Translations under genes and position numbers: made by a program
The notes under the pieces: model-generated
The model's database searches: none
The model's input: the letters and a program-made list of their open reading frames with translations, nothing else
What the model was told of the DNA's origin: nothing
NCBI GenBank assembly: GCA_021234535.1
Contig: SFZH01000008.1
Location: 186,001 to 250,000, forward strand
Direction of reading: 5' to 3'
DNA length: 64,000 bases
Origin: Stichopus chloronotus
Lineage: Eukaryota; Echinodermata; Holothuroidea; Aspidochirotida; Stichopodidae
Shown here: positions 1-11,932 of the stretch, piece after piece
Layout: each line of letters begins with the position of its first letter
Position numbering within the stretch: position 1 is the first letter of the stretch

Positions 1-489
1 AGACAGGAGACGTTAGCGAAATCCAACTTCCGGCTCCAGCCATATAACCGAGGTCGAGGCAAAGGAGGGGGAAGCAAAGCTCCCAGGTCAAAAAGAGGTG
101 GCCAAAGGAATCAATTGAGAGGGGGGAAGCAGAGGCCGAGGCAAGAGCAGAGGCTACAACTCTAGAACTTGGCAAGGCTCGGCCAACAAGGGCCGTGGAT
201 CCGCGACCTTGAACAGGACTGACAGCGGCCAACCCACCAGTGGATGGATGCCCGCTGCCCAGCCCTAGGGGTGCCCACCTCATCTCGGTTCCACCCGAGG
301 TGGGGGGAGACTCATGATCTTTGCTTAGCAGTGGGCAGCTATAGCGGCGGCCCCCTGTTTAGTCCGAACAATCACGGACGGCTACCAGATCGAGCTCTCC
401 TCGTGCCCGCCTGCTGGGGGCGGAGGGAAGCTGACGGCCGTCCCCAAGGACGACCGACAAAAAGAGGCCTTAGAATCAGAGATATGTGG

Positions 490-1270
490 CTCTCTTGGCC
501 AAGAGAGTAGTTGTACCGGTGTCGGGAGAGGAGGGACCCCTCTTCCGTTCGTCTTTCTTCCTAACGACCAAAAAAGACAGGTCCTGGCGGCCCATTCTAA
601 ATCTGAAGCCTCTAAACTAAAAGTATGTCCGCCCCAAACACTTTCGCATGGAAACCTTGGCGATGATTCTGCCAACTCTAAAGAAAGGGGCCTGGGTGTC
701 GAGCATCGATCTCAAAGACGCCTACCTAGATGTACCAATACACCCCACGCACTTTAGGTTCCTGGCGTTCGGGTGCAAGGGAACAGGCTATGTGTTCAGA
801 GCGCTGTCTTTCGGCCTATCGACATCACCGAGAGTCTTCACGAGGGTAGCTGGAGCCACGGTGGCATTTCTCCGGACCCAAGGGGTCCCCCTATTCGCTT
901 ACCTGGACGATTGGCTGATCCTGGGAGACTCGGAGGCAGAGACCAAAAGAAACGTTCAACTTACCCTAGACACCCTGGACCGACTCAGGTAGTCCACCTC
1001 ACAAAGTCAAACCTAACTCCATCACAGGTCGTTCTGTTCCTAGGAGTGATCCTCAACTTCCGATGGGGGATGGCCCTCCCCTCACTGACCAGGATCGAGG
1101 CAGTGACCGAAGTGGTGGCGTCCATACTAGGAGAGAGTCACTCAAAGGCCGTTGTCTGGCTAAGGGCCCTAGGTTTGATGGCCCGTCTTGTAGAGGTTGT
1201 AGAGTTCTGTCGTCTCCGGATGAGACCTCTACAGATCCACCTCCCTACGCTTTTACAACCCGGAGAGGGG
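490..1270 (+). pseudogene. DIRS-A reverse transcriptase, frameshifted
   Basis: The best stretch is 648-992, with the palm motif DLKDAYLDVPIHP and the catalytic motif YLDDWLIL. After a frameshift near 990 the thumb-like part continues to about 1270 (FLGVILNF, EFCRLRMRPLQIH), which is typical of DIRS pol. The fingers region before 648 is in yet another frame and contains stops. In an intact element this polymerase copies element RNA to DNA. Here at least two frame changes prevent a full product. Family assignment rests on the linkage to RNase H and a tyrosine recombinase downstream. Confidence 0.85.
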
Positions 1271-1274
1271 AGAC

Positions 1275-2177
1275 ATGAAAATCCAGATTCCGCTGGAGGA
1301 GAACATGTCGGAGCACCTCAACTGGTGGCTGCGGACCGATGTCTGGGCGGAAGGGCGCTACTTCAACCTGAAGTGCCCACTGACATCCATGACCACTGAT
1401 GCCTCAACCATGGGCTGGGGGGCCCACTGGCAGGACAGGACAGTGGCAGGGCAGTGGCTTCAGAAGGAGAAACCCCTCCACATCAATCTGTTAGAGTTTA
1501 AAGTGGCGGAGAAGGAGTTAAAAGCCTTCCAGGACTCTCTGCGCAACCATCAGGTGACAATCTTTTCCGACAACTACACGACGGTGGCCTACGTGAACAA
1601 ATGGGGGAACACACTCTCCCTCCCTCAACAAGGCGGTCTCATATCTTCTCCTGTGGGCGGAGTCCAAGAATATAAGAGTCAGAGCCTCACACGTAGCAGA
1701 AGAAGACAACGTCCTAGCGGATGCTCTTTCCAGGGGAGTATCCAATCCGAACGAGTGGTCTCTATCCCAGGGGACGTGCGACATCCCCTTTCGAAGGTGG
1801 GGACCTCCTCACATCGATCTGTTTGCGAGAAAAGAGAACGCAAAGCTGAGCTCATTTTGCACAAGGATCTTCCACCCGGAGGCTGCGGTTACAGACGCCC
1901 TATGTTTCTCGTGGGACGGGATAGATGCATACGTGTTCCCCCCTCTGTGCCTGATTCACAAAGCCCTGACCAAGATCGCCCAGTCGAATTGCAGAGTCAC
2001 TCTCATAGCACCGTTCTGGCCCAGATGCCCGTGGTTTCAGGAGCTCCTTTGACTTCTAACAGAAATTCCAGTACTGCTCCGGGACAAATCAAACAGAGCG
2101 GAGTGGGGACAGGACCCCAAGCAAATCAAAGGCCTCCAACTTCTTGCCTGGAGATTAGTGGGGGATCCCTCAGATAG
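1275..2177 (+). pseudogene. DIRS-A RNase H and linker, frame lost after about 1615
   Basis: The first ~110 codons carry an RNase H fold seen in DIRS pol: TTDASTMGWGAHW (first Asp), INLLEFK (Glu) and FSDNYTTVAYVN (second Asp). From about 1615 the frame shifts: the expected conserved part after the tryptophan-glycine motif continues in other frames, and the rest of the open stretch to 2177 is a shadow reading. The domain would remove RNA from the RNA-DNA hybrid. It is non-functional as it stands. Confidence 0.78.
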
Positions 2178-2195
2178 GCAGGCTTTTCAGAAGAC

Positions 2196-3249
2196 GTGGC
2201 AGTCTTGGCCGCAAAGTCAAGGAGAACCTCAACCCTTCACACATATGATTCCAGATTGCAAAGGTTCCAGGACTGGGCCCAAGAGTGGGGCTCCTCTTGT
2301 ACCGAGGCCCCTGTGATGGAGGTTTGCACCTTTCCCTGGACACTGTTTGACGAGGGCAAGCAAGTTTCCACAATACGGAACTACAGATCCGCGCTCACCG
2401 CGGTCCACAAGGGTTTTGAAGATGGCTCCACTGTGGGTAATAACAGGGTGATCACCCAACTCCTTAGGGGCATGGCTAACGTTCGATCAACGGCGAGATG
2501 CTTGGCCCCCTGCTGGGGGCTGTCGGAAGTCTTACATTCGTTAGCTCAACTGACCCTTCGAGCCCATCCATAAGGCCACCCTTCCCCTTCTCACGAAGAA
2601 GACGTTGTTCCTGGTGGCGGCGGCTTCTGCTCACCGTAGAAGCTGCCTACAAGCTCTAACGATCAACCCAAACCACTGCCGATTTGAGAACCACGGAGTG
2701 CGTTTAATTCCGGACCCCTCCTTTGTTCCAAAGAACCAGACACTGGACTTCATACCGAGGGACGTCTTTATCCCGGAGTTGAAGATGAGCTCTTCCGTCC
2801 CAGAGGACAAGTTCTGGTGTCCTGTACGAGCCTTGAAGTGGTACCTGAAGAGAACTGAAGCCCTGAGAAAGTCTCAGAGACCCTTCATCCTCCCAAAGGA
2901 GCCGTACACGCCGGCATCGAAGGACACGATCTCGAGGTGGCTGGTGGAGGTCATCACCCCCCACATTACCAGGGGGAAAGCCAGAGCCCACGACATTAGA
3001 GGTCAGGCAACCTCTTCAACCTTGTTCACGGGTATACCCATACAAGCTATCATGAAGGCAGGGGCATGGAAGACCCCTACGACATTTGTGAAATGCCACT
3101 TGACAGACACTCTGGCGACTGAGTCGGCATTCGGACGTGTGGTGTTGGGAGTTCCAGGGGGTAGGTCCCGCCCCTTGGGCCCCCACCATTGTAACAGTGC
3201 TACTCAGTGCAGTTGTTGTGTTGAGACAGGTAAGTCAGGAGTGAAGTAA
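2196..3249 (+). pseudogene. DIRS-A tyrosine recombinase, active-site Tyr replaced by His
   Basis: The N-terminal core-binding part (IRNYRSALTAVHKGF) is open from 2196 to 2573. A frameshift near 2570 precedes the catalytic part, 2605-3249. There I see the AAASAHRRSCLQAL block with the first catalytic Arg, the H-x-x-R motif as HDIRG near 2990, and the AGAWKTPTTF block. The codon where the nucleophilic Tyr should be reads CAC (His) at 3097-3099; the sister copy B has TAT at the matching place (39686). With the frameshift, this makes the integrase function dead. Such enzymes join a circular DNA intermediate to the target. Confidence 0.85.
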
Positions 3250-3305
3250 ATATCCCAAAACTCTTCTGGTTTGGTTATTTACGAGCGACCTCACTTACCT
3301 GTCTC
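3223..3305. repeat. DIRS-A internal complementary region
   Basis: An imperfect palindrome: it starts GAGACAGGTAAGT and ends with the inverted ACTTACCTGTCTC, with related AAATATCCCAAAACT and TTTGG blocks between. Its reverse complement matches the terminal repeat at 3888-3945. In DIRS elements this region carries complements of both ends and templates circularisation. Confidence 0.85.
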
Positions 3306-3887
3306 GCTTCCCTTCTCCCTCCCCTGGGGGGCGGGACACGACATGACGGGGGATTGGTCGCCAGACTTAGGTGACAGTGTCTCATCCTCTCCGTTGCCGA
3401 CACCGACCCTGCGGCCGTCCTTTGTTACGGTGAGTTGGTCTAACGGCACTCTTTTAGTATTTACTGCTACTAGTCTTAACAATGTTACATATTGCGATGT
3501 TAGTCGTTTATGCCGTAACATATGCTTTTTATGCCGTATGTTATGCCGTATGTTTAACATATGCTTTTTATACTGTAACATATGTTTATGTTTTTGTTCA
3601 GGTTCATGTTCATACCCTAGAACTAACTAAATGGGGTGTGCGCTCTCTCAAGGGCTCACGCTGTCATATAGGGTTGTAACGGCGAACGTTTGTGGCACGG
3701 GGGTGCCAGCAGGAGTTGGGGGCTTCAGCCCCCCTCTCCCACACGTGGGTAGGTCTAGCACATCAGGATTGACCATAGCTTCATGGGAAGGAGGCGCTAG
3801 TCCGGTGTAAGACCGGAGGGTGCCAAGGGTGGTGTTAAAGGTTACCATTACTCTTAGCACGGTAGATGGGAGTGCAGTTGATGTGTT
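3306..3887 (+). other. DIRS-A 3' non-coding segment
   Basis: No gene. It holds an AT-rich tandem stretch around 3480-3595 with repeated ACATATGCTTTTTAT, and a GC-rich hairpin near 3715-3745 (GGGGGCTTCAGCCCCCC). Short blocks such as GCTAGTCC and AGCACGGTAGA recur at the equivalent place in copy B (40390-40470), so this is a conserved untranslated part of the element. Confidence 0.6.
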
Positions 3888-3945
3888 GAGACAGGTAAGT
3901 GAGGTCGTTTGTAAATAATCAAACCAGATGAGTTTTGGGATTTAC
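3888..3945. repeat. DIRS-A right terminal repeat
   Basis: It starts GAGACAGGTAAGTGAGGTCG and runs through AAACCAGATGAGTTTTGGGAT. It is the inverted counterpart of 3223-3305 and marks the right end of the element. The sequence CAG-GTAAGT inside it is a full-consensus splice donor. Confidence 0.82.
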
Positions 3946-4478
3946 CAGACATACAGTACCAGGGATTACTTTATTTGTTACTAAACAAATTTCTATTGCT
4001 GAGATTGAATAAGTTGAAACAAGCAGTGCTGTACATTGTCATTAATTGAAGATTTTCCAAGCAAAAAGAACAGGGTTCGCATATCAATTCCTGCAAAAGC
4101 AGGATAAAGTGAAAGTCAGGAAAAATGATCCTTTATTCTAAAAGTCTTGGAAAATCAGAGAATGTTTTTTTGGCCCTGTTTCTGTTCCTAGAAATCAAAA
4201 TGAGGAAAATCATCACAAAACTTAACAAACATTTTGTTGCATGAATTTGCAGCATTCACCTTCCAAAATAGCTGACTGCCTCAGGGTAAAATCAGTATAG
4301 TGTACAGTACTGCAATATTGACATTTTCCAAAAATAGAAAATAGAATAGGAGGACTACTGTAGTTGAGGTCTATGAAAGTCATGGAAAGTTAGGGAATTA
4401 GAAAGTTTTTAAACCAATAAGACAAGAGAAAAAAAAGGAAGCTAACTAATAGTTTTTCTATTTCCTTCCTATCCAAAG
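3946..4478 (+). other. Intron sequence, no feature seen
   Basis: AT-rich unique-looking DNA between the DIRS-A end and the first visible exon. It ends in TTTTTCTATTTCCTTCCTATCCAAAG, shown here only as the pyrimidine tract of the splice acceptor. I see no coding or repeat structure. Confidence 0.5.
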
Positions 4479-4537
4479 CTCGTCAAGTCATGCCGAGAGA
4501 TGACTGATGCTGGAAAAGTTTACAACACAAATTTTGG
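4479..4537 (+). CDS. ACAP: ACAP-family ArfGAP, BAR-domain exon 1 of the window
   Basis: Translated from 4479 the exon reads LVKSCREMTDAGKVYNTNF, which resembles the first long BAR helix of ACAP/centaurin-beta proteins (the part just after the N-terminal helix). The acceptor is a pyrimidine-rich tract ending in AAAG; the donor is GTGAGT at 4538. The exon ends after two bases of a codon (phase 2). The next exon at 29120 starts with one base, completing glycine. ACAP proteins bind curved membranes through the BAR domain and switch off Arf GTPases on endosomes. The initiating exon must lie before the window. Too short to be convincing alone, but the phase-matched series of six is. Confidence 0.8.
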
Positions 4538-4771
4538 GTGAGTCTGGAAGAATTATTAACATTTTAAAATTCTTTGCAGAACTGCAGAATACAACTTCTA
4601 AACTAGTTACAGATATTGCAGTGTACATTAGACTTGCCCCAAGTCTCTCTCATTCGTCTACTACTCACGAAGTTTTTTGCCTACACTCAAGATTTCATCC
4701 AAGTATACCACTATTCTTACAGTTCCTGCTACAGCTACCAACAGTAGCACTTGTTTCTAATGGTCCTTGCC

Positions 4772-4791
4772 ACACACACACACACACACCC
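4772..4791. repeat. (AC)n microsatellite
   Basis: A short run of AC dinucleotides in the intron, about ten units. An open frame crossing it (4507-4893) is not a gene; it only extends the exon past its donor. Confidence 0.8.
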
Positions 4792-4963
4792 ACTGTAATG
4801 GACTGCTCAATGAAGCCACGCGTGAGAGCTGTTTCTTTTGCTTCTGTTGACATCATCTATTACTTGTTTGTTGTTTCATTCATCCCAAATTGAGGATGAA
4901 TATATTTTAAGATAACCAGCTGTTATCATCCAATCAGCATTGAATATTGTATACAGTACAGGT

Positions 4964-7900
4964 CAGAATAAAATGGACATTAGTAGCGTTAAGCGTTAGA
5001 AAATACAATGCCTAGCGATTTGAGTCTAACGTTAGTAATGATCACGATAGTTTTGTTACTATCGTTAGAGGGTTGCTCTACTGCTAGTAACGCTAGGATC
5101 GTTAATTGCAGTAAACTTCTGCGCTTACTAACGCTGCGTGTGTTATCTGCGTTAAACCGACTTAAATTTTGTAACGTCGACGTGAGTTTTGGTTTGTACA
5201 CCTTGACAGCACCTGCAGTAACCATCGGGCCACGCCGAAGCTCGCGTTCTACGATGTGGTGGTTTACGGCCATCATTTGCATGCAGGTGTCTAAAAGTGT
5301 AACAGGTGAAAATCTTTCTTAATCAATCGGCCAGTAGTAAGTAGTAAACGTCTTTTCACAGAAGCTGCCTGTTGTCACTGAATTAGTGCATAGTGCCCTA
5401 ATACAAATTTAATCAAATCCTATCATGGGGAAAAATTTTGGAATACCGACGTAATTCTGCATGCGGCATGTGCTAGTTTAACAGAAATGGATGTTTAAAA
5501 CTTCCTGATTGGATCGATGTTAAGCAGCCAATCAGAACTCGCTACACGCTCAATGCAACCTTTGTGTGTGGTCAATGGACTTCCCCCATTGAGTTTGTGT
5601 TATGATCATGCAAGTGTTGTTGAACGTTCGTACGGTAGCGAAGCAACGATGTTTGGATGCAGATATTTTATACTACAGATTTTTTAAAATAAAGTTTAAG
5701 TTAATGGACCCGTGTGTTTTGTCTTCCTTTAAATAAAATTCTTTGCAGGTCTCTATAGGAGTGTCATGAAAATGTATCATGTGAGCCTCTTTACTTTCTT
5801 TCCACTGGCTCTGAGGTCAAATGCTACTGTATACTGAGTGTTCTTTTACTACTGTTTAGACAATCTGGCAAGAAGCATTTAATGAACTGATGAAAAGGTA
5901 GGTTTACCAGGGATGGGAAGGGTAAAGGTGAGGAGAAAATTCACAAAAACAAACAAGAAAAAAATCCCCCTTAAAAGTAGGAATACTGTACCAGATATTG
6001 CACCAATTTGCATTCAACCCCCTTGAAAGGAGCAAAAAATTCTCCACAAGGGGAGGGGTCCCTCTTAAACCCTTTCCCAGGACAGTGTTTTAAGAGAGTA
6101 AGAGAGATAGTATGGTTCTACTCCATACCAGTGTTCACTGTGGTGCAGGAATGCGTGACTCCTGCAGCTGTTTTCAAAATCCCCAAAAACAAAATGCGAG
6201 GGGAATCCCCCTTTCTATTTTTCAATGAAACAATTAAATATTATAAAATTCCCCCTCCCCCCTTCATACTGTACTGCAATTCCCCAAAAATTTATGGAAA
6301 AGGTCATCTACCCCAGATTTAAAGTTGGTGCTAACACTGCTCCATACCACTCTGAAAGATACCAAATGGCTTAACAACACACTGTAGGTGTGTGTGAAAT
6401 ATAAACCCATCGACTAGAAGGATCAAAATTAGTTTGATGGCTTTGACAATTGATCAAGATTAGCTTGATGGATTTGACAACTAAATAGCAGTCATACTTA
6501 AAACAAAAATGCAGTATAAAGCATAATTTTGGTTACCGTCATCGACCATCTTATCCTTCTAGTTTCGGCATTATTTAGTGGTTATGGTGCCGCAGCTCAT
6601 GACCTCGCCTGCTATGTTAGAATAAACATAGCAGCCATTATTGGCTCATCAGGATGGGTTTGCCATGGCTCATTGCATGAATAGTGAGTTTGAACAAAGC
6701 AACACAATGGATTAGAATGAGATGTTAGAGATAACAAGTGGGCCCATGAATATGAATTGCCAACTGGAATGTCCCTTTTTAACTTTCAAGTGAGACTTTT
6801 AAAGCATGCAAACTGAACCTCCAAGAACTGGCTTGAGGCTTGAACAGGCAATGATTGTGAACTGAAAAAAGGTAATGAATGCAAAGTGCAGAGTGGGTGC
6901 AAGGGGAATTGTAGGAATACACGGCATGATTCCCAGCTCCTCTGGCCTGCAACTATTGCTATGTAAGCAGAATGCTGCCAAGTGCTGTATGTTCCTGGAC
7001 CTCAATTTCACAGAAAGGGCATCAGTGTTCCAAACATATTTTGTTTTAATAACCTCCCCCATTATTAACTTTATAACATAAGTAAATTTTCCATAGTGAA
7101 CTAGGAAAATGGACTGTTATTGTCACTGCAGCATTTTTCTTGTTTACAGACTAGGCTAGTGCTCTAAAACAAGGGGTGGGGGACATCTGCAATGAAAAAA
7201 AAAAATGTCTGTATTTAATACGTCCATGTGGGCTACATGGGTATTCCATTTTCTGCAAAAAAGGGTGGTCATTTAAAAGTCCTGCCCATTGTAGACTACA
7301 TCAATATAGCCTACATCATTTAATGACATACAATTACGAACTGTTGTTCAAGCAAATCCAATGTCTAATATGGATGAATGTTTTTAGTCAAGAGACTGTT
7401 CAGGCTTGGATAGGCCTAGGCCCGACATAGTCATAACAAAAAGTCATATGCTTATAATAGGCTAGCCAGAATTTTTAAAATTTTCAAATCGAAAAGGAAA
7501 GTTATTTCGTAAAAAAATAAGACTGCATGTTACGTATTTTAAACCATGCGTAAGTAAGCACGCAGCACCTTGTGATACTGTAATTTGGTTCATTTATTGC
7601 AATCTATTCTGCCCTTGAAGTTAACCTATCACTTGTTTCCTGTTCTTGGCCCAAAACAGGAGATTAAATAGCCTATCTACCCAAGTTTGTAGCAGTAGCC
7701 TCACTCAACACTCTACTGCACAAACTGGTTCTTACATAACTGTCAATATACCTTCCAAGAGTAGTGGACTATACAACAGTTCACAATAGCACACATTATG
7801 CACTAGGCTATAAACAGCTGATACAGTTGTTCATTATTAACTATTATTGTGTCTAATAGCCTAGGTTACTTTTGTACAGTGGCTGGGTCAAGCTACGAAG

Positions 7901-8861
7901 CTGGCCTAACTCACAGGCAATTTCATGTCTAATGATGACTAACGTTCATGTTATTTGGTGGATAGGTAGCCGGCTGGACTTACTAACGTATGCACCAATT
8001 AACGTTAAAACTGCCTAGACCTGGCCTGTTGCCTAACTTACAACACAAAGAAACTTGCTAGGCATGGCTTTGTACATTTCTTGTTTTGATTCTAGGTAAA
8101 CAATACGCATACCTCACTTTATCTGAGTAAAATACTTCGTAACACTGGCAAAACCTACTGTAAGAGCCTAGGCTACACAGTGTCTCCATAGCCTGCATAC
8201 ACTAAATTTGGGCTAACGTTAAAGAAAACGTTAAAGAAAGAACTCCCTGGTTAGAGTTAGACCGAGCAATCTTTTTTCACTGGGTGCAGGCTAGGCCGAG
8301 GCATCGTATTGTCAATATGAATGGGTGTGTGCTAACTTTAACCTACTCAGAGTCTAGGCTAAATAATGTTAGCCACGACGGCCACCGAGTTTTACGATGG
8401 GCTTTCTACACTGCCTAAAATTAAACTGATTCTGCAGAAAATACAATCCGATAACCTACTACTTCTATATTACTACTGGCTATACTGTATACTGTACGAA
8501 AAATCTGCTTGATGAGTGCTTCTGCTGCATACTATCTCGTAGGCCGCACAGCCATACGAACTTACTAACGCAGCTAATGGAAGTAGCGTTGACAAAGTTG
8601 CTGTGTACCGTTTTCGGTATATGTCAAAAAGCTGATGCAGTTGTTGACCATGTTTTCTCCTAACGCAAGTAACGATGGAATCGTTACTTGAAGTGAAGAT
8701 TGCAGGCGGGGAGAGGCCTAACGATGGTAACGATTCTCGTTGGTAAGGAAAGTATCGATAATTGCGTTACCATAGGTTCAATGGTAACGAAGCTATCGTT
8801 AGCAAGCGGAATTTTCTAACGCTTAACGCGACTAATGTCCGTTTTAATCTGAGCTGTACTG
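4964..8861. mobile_element. Large TA-flanked inverted-repeat element, copy 1
   Basis: Both ends start CAGTACAG(G/C)TCAGA and continue as inverted repeats for about 50 bp (ATTAGTAGCGTTAAGCG at the left, with its complement at 8815-8861). Each end is bordered by TA (4962-4963 and 8862-8863), as for Tc1/mariner-type insertions. The first and last ~250 bp are crowded with CGTTA/TAACG motifs, possibly transposase-binding subterminal repeats. No transposase frame is present in 3.9 kb, so it is non-autonomous. A second copy at 52790-60291 shares about 4964-6085, 6090-6750 and 7745-8861; the stretch ~6790-7740 is absent there. Confidence 0.85.
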
Positions 8862-10865
8862 TAACTCTTGCTGTATATTTATAAAGACAAATATGCTATG
8901 AAATTGAATGCTACAGTGGTATACTCATTTCACACATTACTGCAGTACAAGTACAGCATGGCTACTTGAGCTGTAACGTTAGTGGCTATCGTGGTGAAGT
9001 TTTCCTTTCTTTGAAGTGCCTGATTTATTTGGTTCAATCAGTGACGTGGTGTGACAATCAGAAGTACAGTAATTTGGCTCAAATATGAACACTACTGCGT
9101 TTAGCTAGCACTGTATAAAACATTATTAGACTGTCAGTTGACAAATTAAAAGCTTTTCATTAGCTGCAACAAATAGGTGAATATTTATATTGAATACAGC
9201 TGACCCAAAATATGGCGTCACCAATTGCAAAAGATACAAGTCCCTCGTGGGCAGCCCGCTGCAGTGTTACGAAATAACAATAACTTGGAGTAGAAAGCTG
9301 GGTGTGTGTACCTGCAAAGGGGCATCTATGAAAGGAGGAGAGAAGCACAGAGATCGTGTTAGCTGCCATAGCTGGGAGAGGACATATCTTGAGAGAATTG
9401 GGGCAAGTTTAAGTGTACATCAGTAGGGAGGGGGGAATGACCAAGGACTGGAGGGGAATGCAACACAAACTACTTCGGTTAACAATGTTAATGAACAAGA
9501 CAAAAGGAAATCCTCACATTCCTAACCTCCAGATTCCGCCCATCGATTTTTGGTTTTGATTATAATTGTAACCTTTGTAATCATACTTGGCATGTGAATG
9601 CATTTGTGTGTGTGCATGCATGTATGTACATGTATGTTTGTGATGCCTACAGTACCTTGTAAATTGTACAGTATCTCAAGAATGGAAGCTTGGACCTGGC
9701 ATATTTGCATTATATATTTCTTTAATTATAAAAATTATAAAATATTGTTAATAAAGATTTTGTATTGCTTACATTTCTTTTGTCAAATTATCCTCAATGC
9801 CGTGGAATGTCATTTGTGTACAAGTGTGCTCCATGTGGCTCAAAATTGGTATACATGGACGGTATGTATAATGACTTCTAATTCGATTGCCCTTTATGTT
9901 ATGTGTAATAGTGCATACTTACAACACACTGTTAAAATTTAGGCAACAGTACTACTCAAACCTGGAGCTGATTTTAAATGAAATCAAGGTCCCTCTGATG
10001 CTGTATGTGAATGTTTAATAACCTGAACGCATGGCCTACTTTTAGTGTCTAAAAGAGTCTAGCACCACTTCCCCTGAAGTCCCTAGACTTTAACACTCAC
10101 CTCTGCAAGACGTATCAGACAGGTATATGTACCATCTCTTTTTAATCATTCCAGCTGTGGTTTCTGTGAATTACTTGGCTCCGTAAAGGGTCATAACAAT
10201 GAGATACTGTATTGCCATAATATTTGCACACCATGATTGAATTTCCACATTGAGCTTTGGTCATGTCAGTGAGGGCTGGTTTAATAGTAGCACCCTATTT
10301 ATACGTAAAATGTTAGTATTGTAGCATGTTGCCACATTGCTTTAATAAACATGGGCTGGGCACCCTTCATGGGCTGATCAACATGGTATTGGGTCCTTGA
10401 TGAGTCCATATGGACTTTCCAATCCTTTCAAATTCATGTGGCTAAATCTAAACTTGATTAGGTAAATTTATAATTGATGTCATTTAGTTACAGTACTACT
10501 TGCTCTCTACGTTTGATATGAAGTTAAAGGCCACCTGACTGCATAGGTTCGGTGAAGTTTCTTCAGATTTGCTTAGTGGCACCACTATGTAGATTGAGCA
10601 TGGGAGAGGGCACGTACCCCTAGACATATTTTGACCCAAAACTACTACTTGAAAAGATATTTAAGCTCCATTTATAGGTAGGGGATGGGGCATAAATAAG
10701 CAGACAAAATGGGTTTGGAAATATCATTTCTGGTGATGGCTGCAGGTCTACAGTATCTGTTCACATATTGTTCAAAATGCTTCTTCTCTGTCACTGATGG
10801 GCCATTGAAGGTGTTCGAAAAGGTTTTTCATCCAAGGTCCTATGTTGGTCTCATGCCTGGTCGGG
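8862..10865. other. Intron sequence, nothing recognised
   Basis: About 2 kb of AT-rich intron. Short open frames at 9160-9430 and 9598-9942 have no recognisable domain; the second covers a TGCATGTA-type simple repeat at 9594-9635. No splice-flanked exon candidate fits the ACAP series. Confidence 0.45.
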
Positions 10866-10970
10866 AGATTTTTGACAGATGAGCAATGGTTGCCCGTCTT
10901 GACCATCTTCTTAAAAATCTGAGACGGGCAATTCATTGCCCATCTGAAAATTGAGATGGGCTGTATTGCA
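10866..10970. repeat. Short foldback repeat, copy 1
   Basis: It contains GCAATGGTTGCCCGTCTT and, 40 bp on, GAGACGGGCAATTCATTGCC, so it can fold on itself. A direct copy lies at 13730-13832, on the other side of the pogo-like element. Confidence 0.65.
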
Positions 10971-11932
10971 TAATTTGCATCCTTCTACATACTGCTAATT
11001 TTGCTTGTATGAAAGGTCTTGACAAGTTTTCGGAAGGGCAAGCAACTGCCTCCCCTCTAAATTGAGATGTCAGGCTCCAAGGTGAGCAATAAAATGCCCA
11101 CGCAATTGCGAGGGCAGTTGGTACGTACGTTAAAGTTTTCTGAACTAAAAGCGTAAACACTAAATGAGACTAAAGCTTTGAAACATTTCTGGGAGAGTGG
11201 GTGAGTCTTGACAGGAAAGGACAGCTGTAGAAAGTTTTTTTGTAACAGTGGCTGTGAAATTTTCACCTATCCGCTATGGCTACATGGGCAAATAAATGAT
11301 AGGCCTATAGGTTGGTGTCAACTCCATTGGATTGAGTTCGTGTTAGTTCCACATACTGTACACTATGTGGTAAAATACTTTTCAAATTTTCATAAATTTC
11401 ATGAATAACATTGTGATAAAAAGAAGCCATCATGTTCATGATGACTCTTTCAAGGTTGTACATCGCACAACATATACAAAATTTATTAGCACTTTGGATT
11501 AAAAATTGTTTGAAAAACTTATTTCAAGCCAGTGACATGTATAGGCTAGACTGTTAGTGTGTAGTATGTATGTTAGGCTACAGCAAAAGTCCCAAGTCAT
11601 TATCAAGAAAATATCAAGGAGGAGAAAACCTTCCATTGAGAGTTTGTGAGTATATTGTGTATTGTTTGTCTAGGGTCATGGTCACATGCCACATAAATGT
11701 TTTTGGCATTTCTGATAGACTGGGGTATTTTGTGTTACTTTTCATGAACAATCTTGCTCAGTCCCTGCTGAATAGGAGTTCCTACATACAGTGTAAAGAG
11801 TATATGCAACACAACTTGCGAGATAGTACGATGTTTAAGGGACTAAAATTCCTCACTTTTGGGAGTCCAAAAGTTTGCGTACATCCACACAAACTAAAAA
11901 AAAAACTCAAACCAAAATAATTTCAGTAAGTA

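Larger units (their letters stand above)
1..3945 (+). mobile_element. DIRS-type tyrosine-recombinase retrotransposon, copy A (5' end outside window)
   Basis: The order gag tail, reverse transcriptase, RNase H, tyrosine recombinase, internal complementary region and terminal repeat is that of DIRS elements, which integrate with a tyrosine recombinase instead of an integrase. All coding parts are on the + strand and broken by frameshifts and stops, so the copy is dead. The region 1-480 holds the RG-rich gag tail and gag-pol junction. The 3' terminal repeat at 3888-3945 is an inverted copy of the first half of the internal region 3223-3305, which is diagnostic. The 5' terminus lies before base 1. 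It sits upstream of the first visible ACAP exon, presumably in the preceding intron. Confidence 0.88.

Noticed and set aside
5869..5911. Possible exon after TTACTACTGTTTAG reading IWQEAFNELMKR with donor GTAGGT
   Set aside because: The same text is present at about 55697-55743 inside copy 2 of the large inverted-repeat element, so it is transposon sequence, and the phase does not fit the ACAP series.
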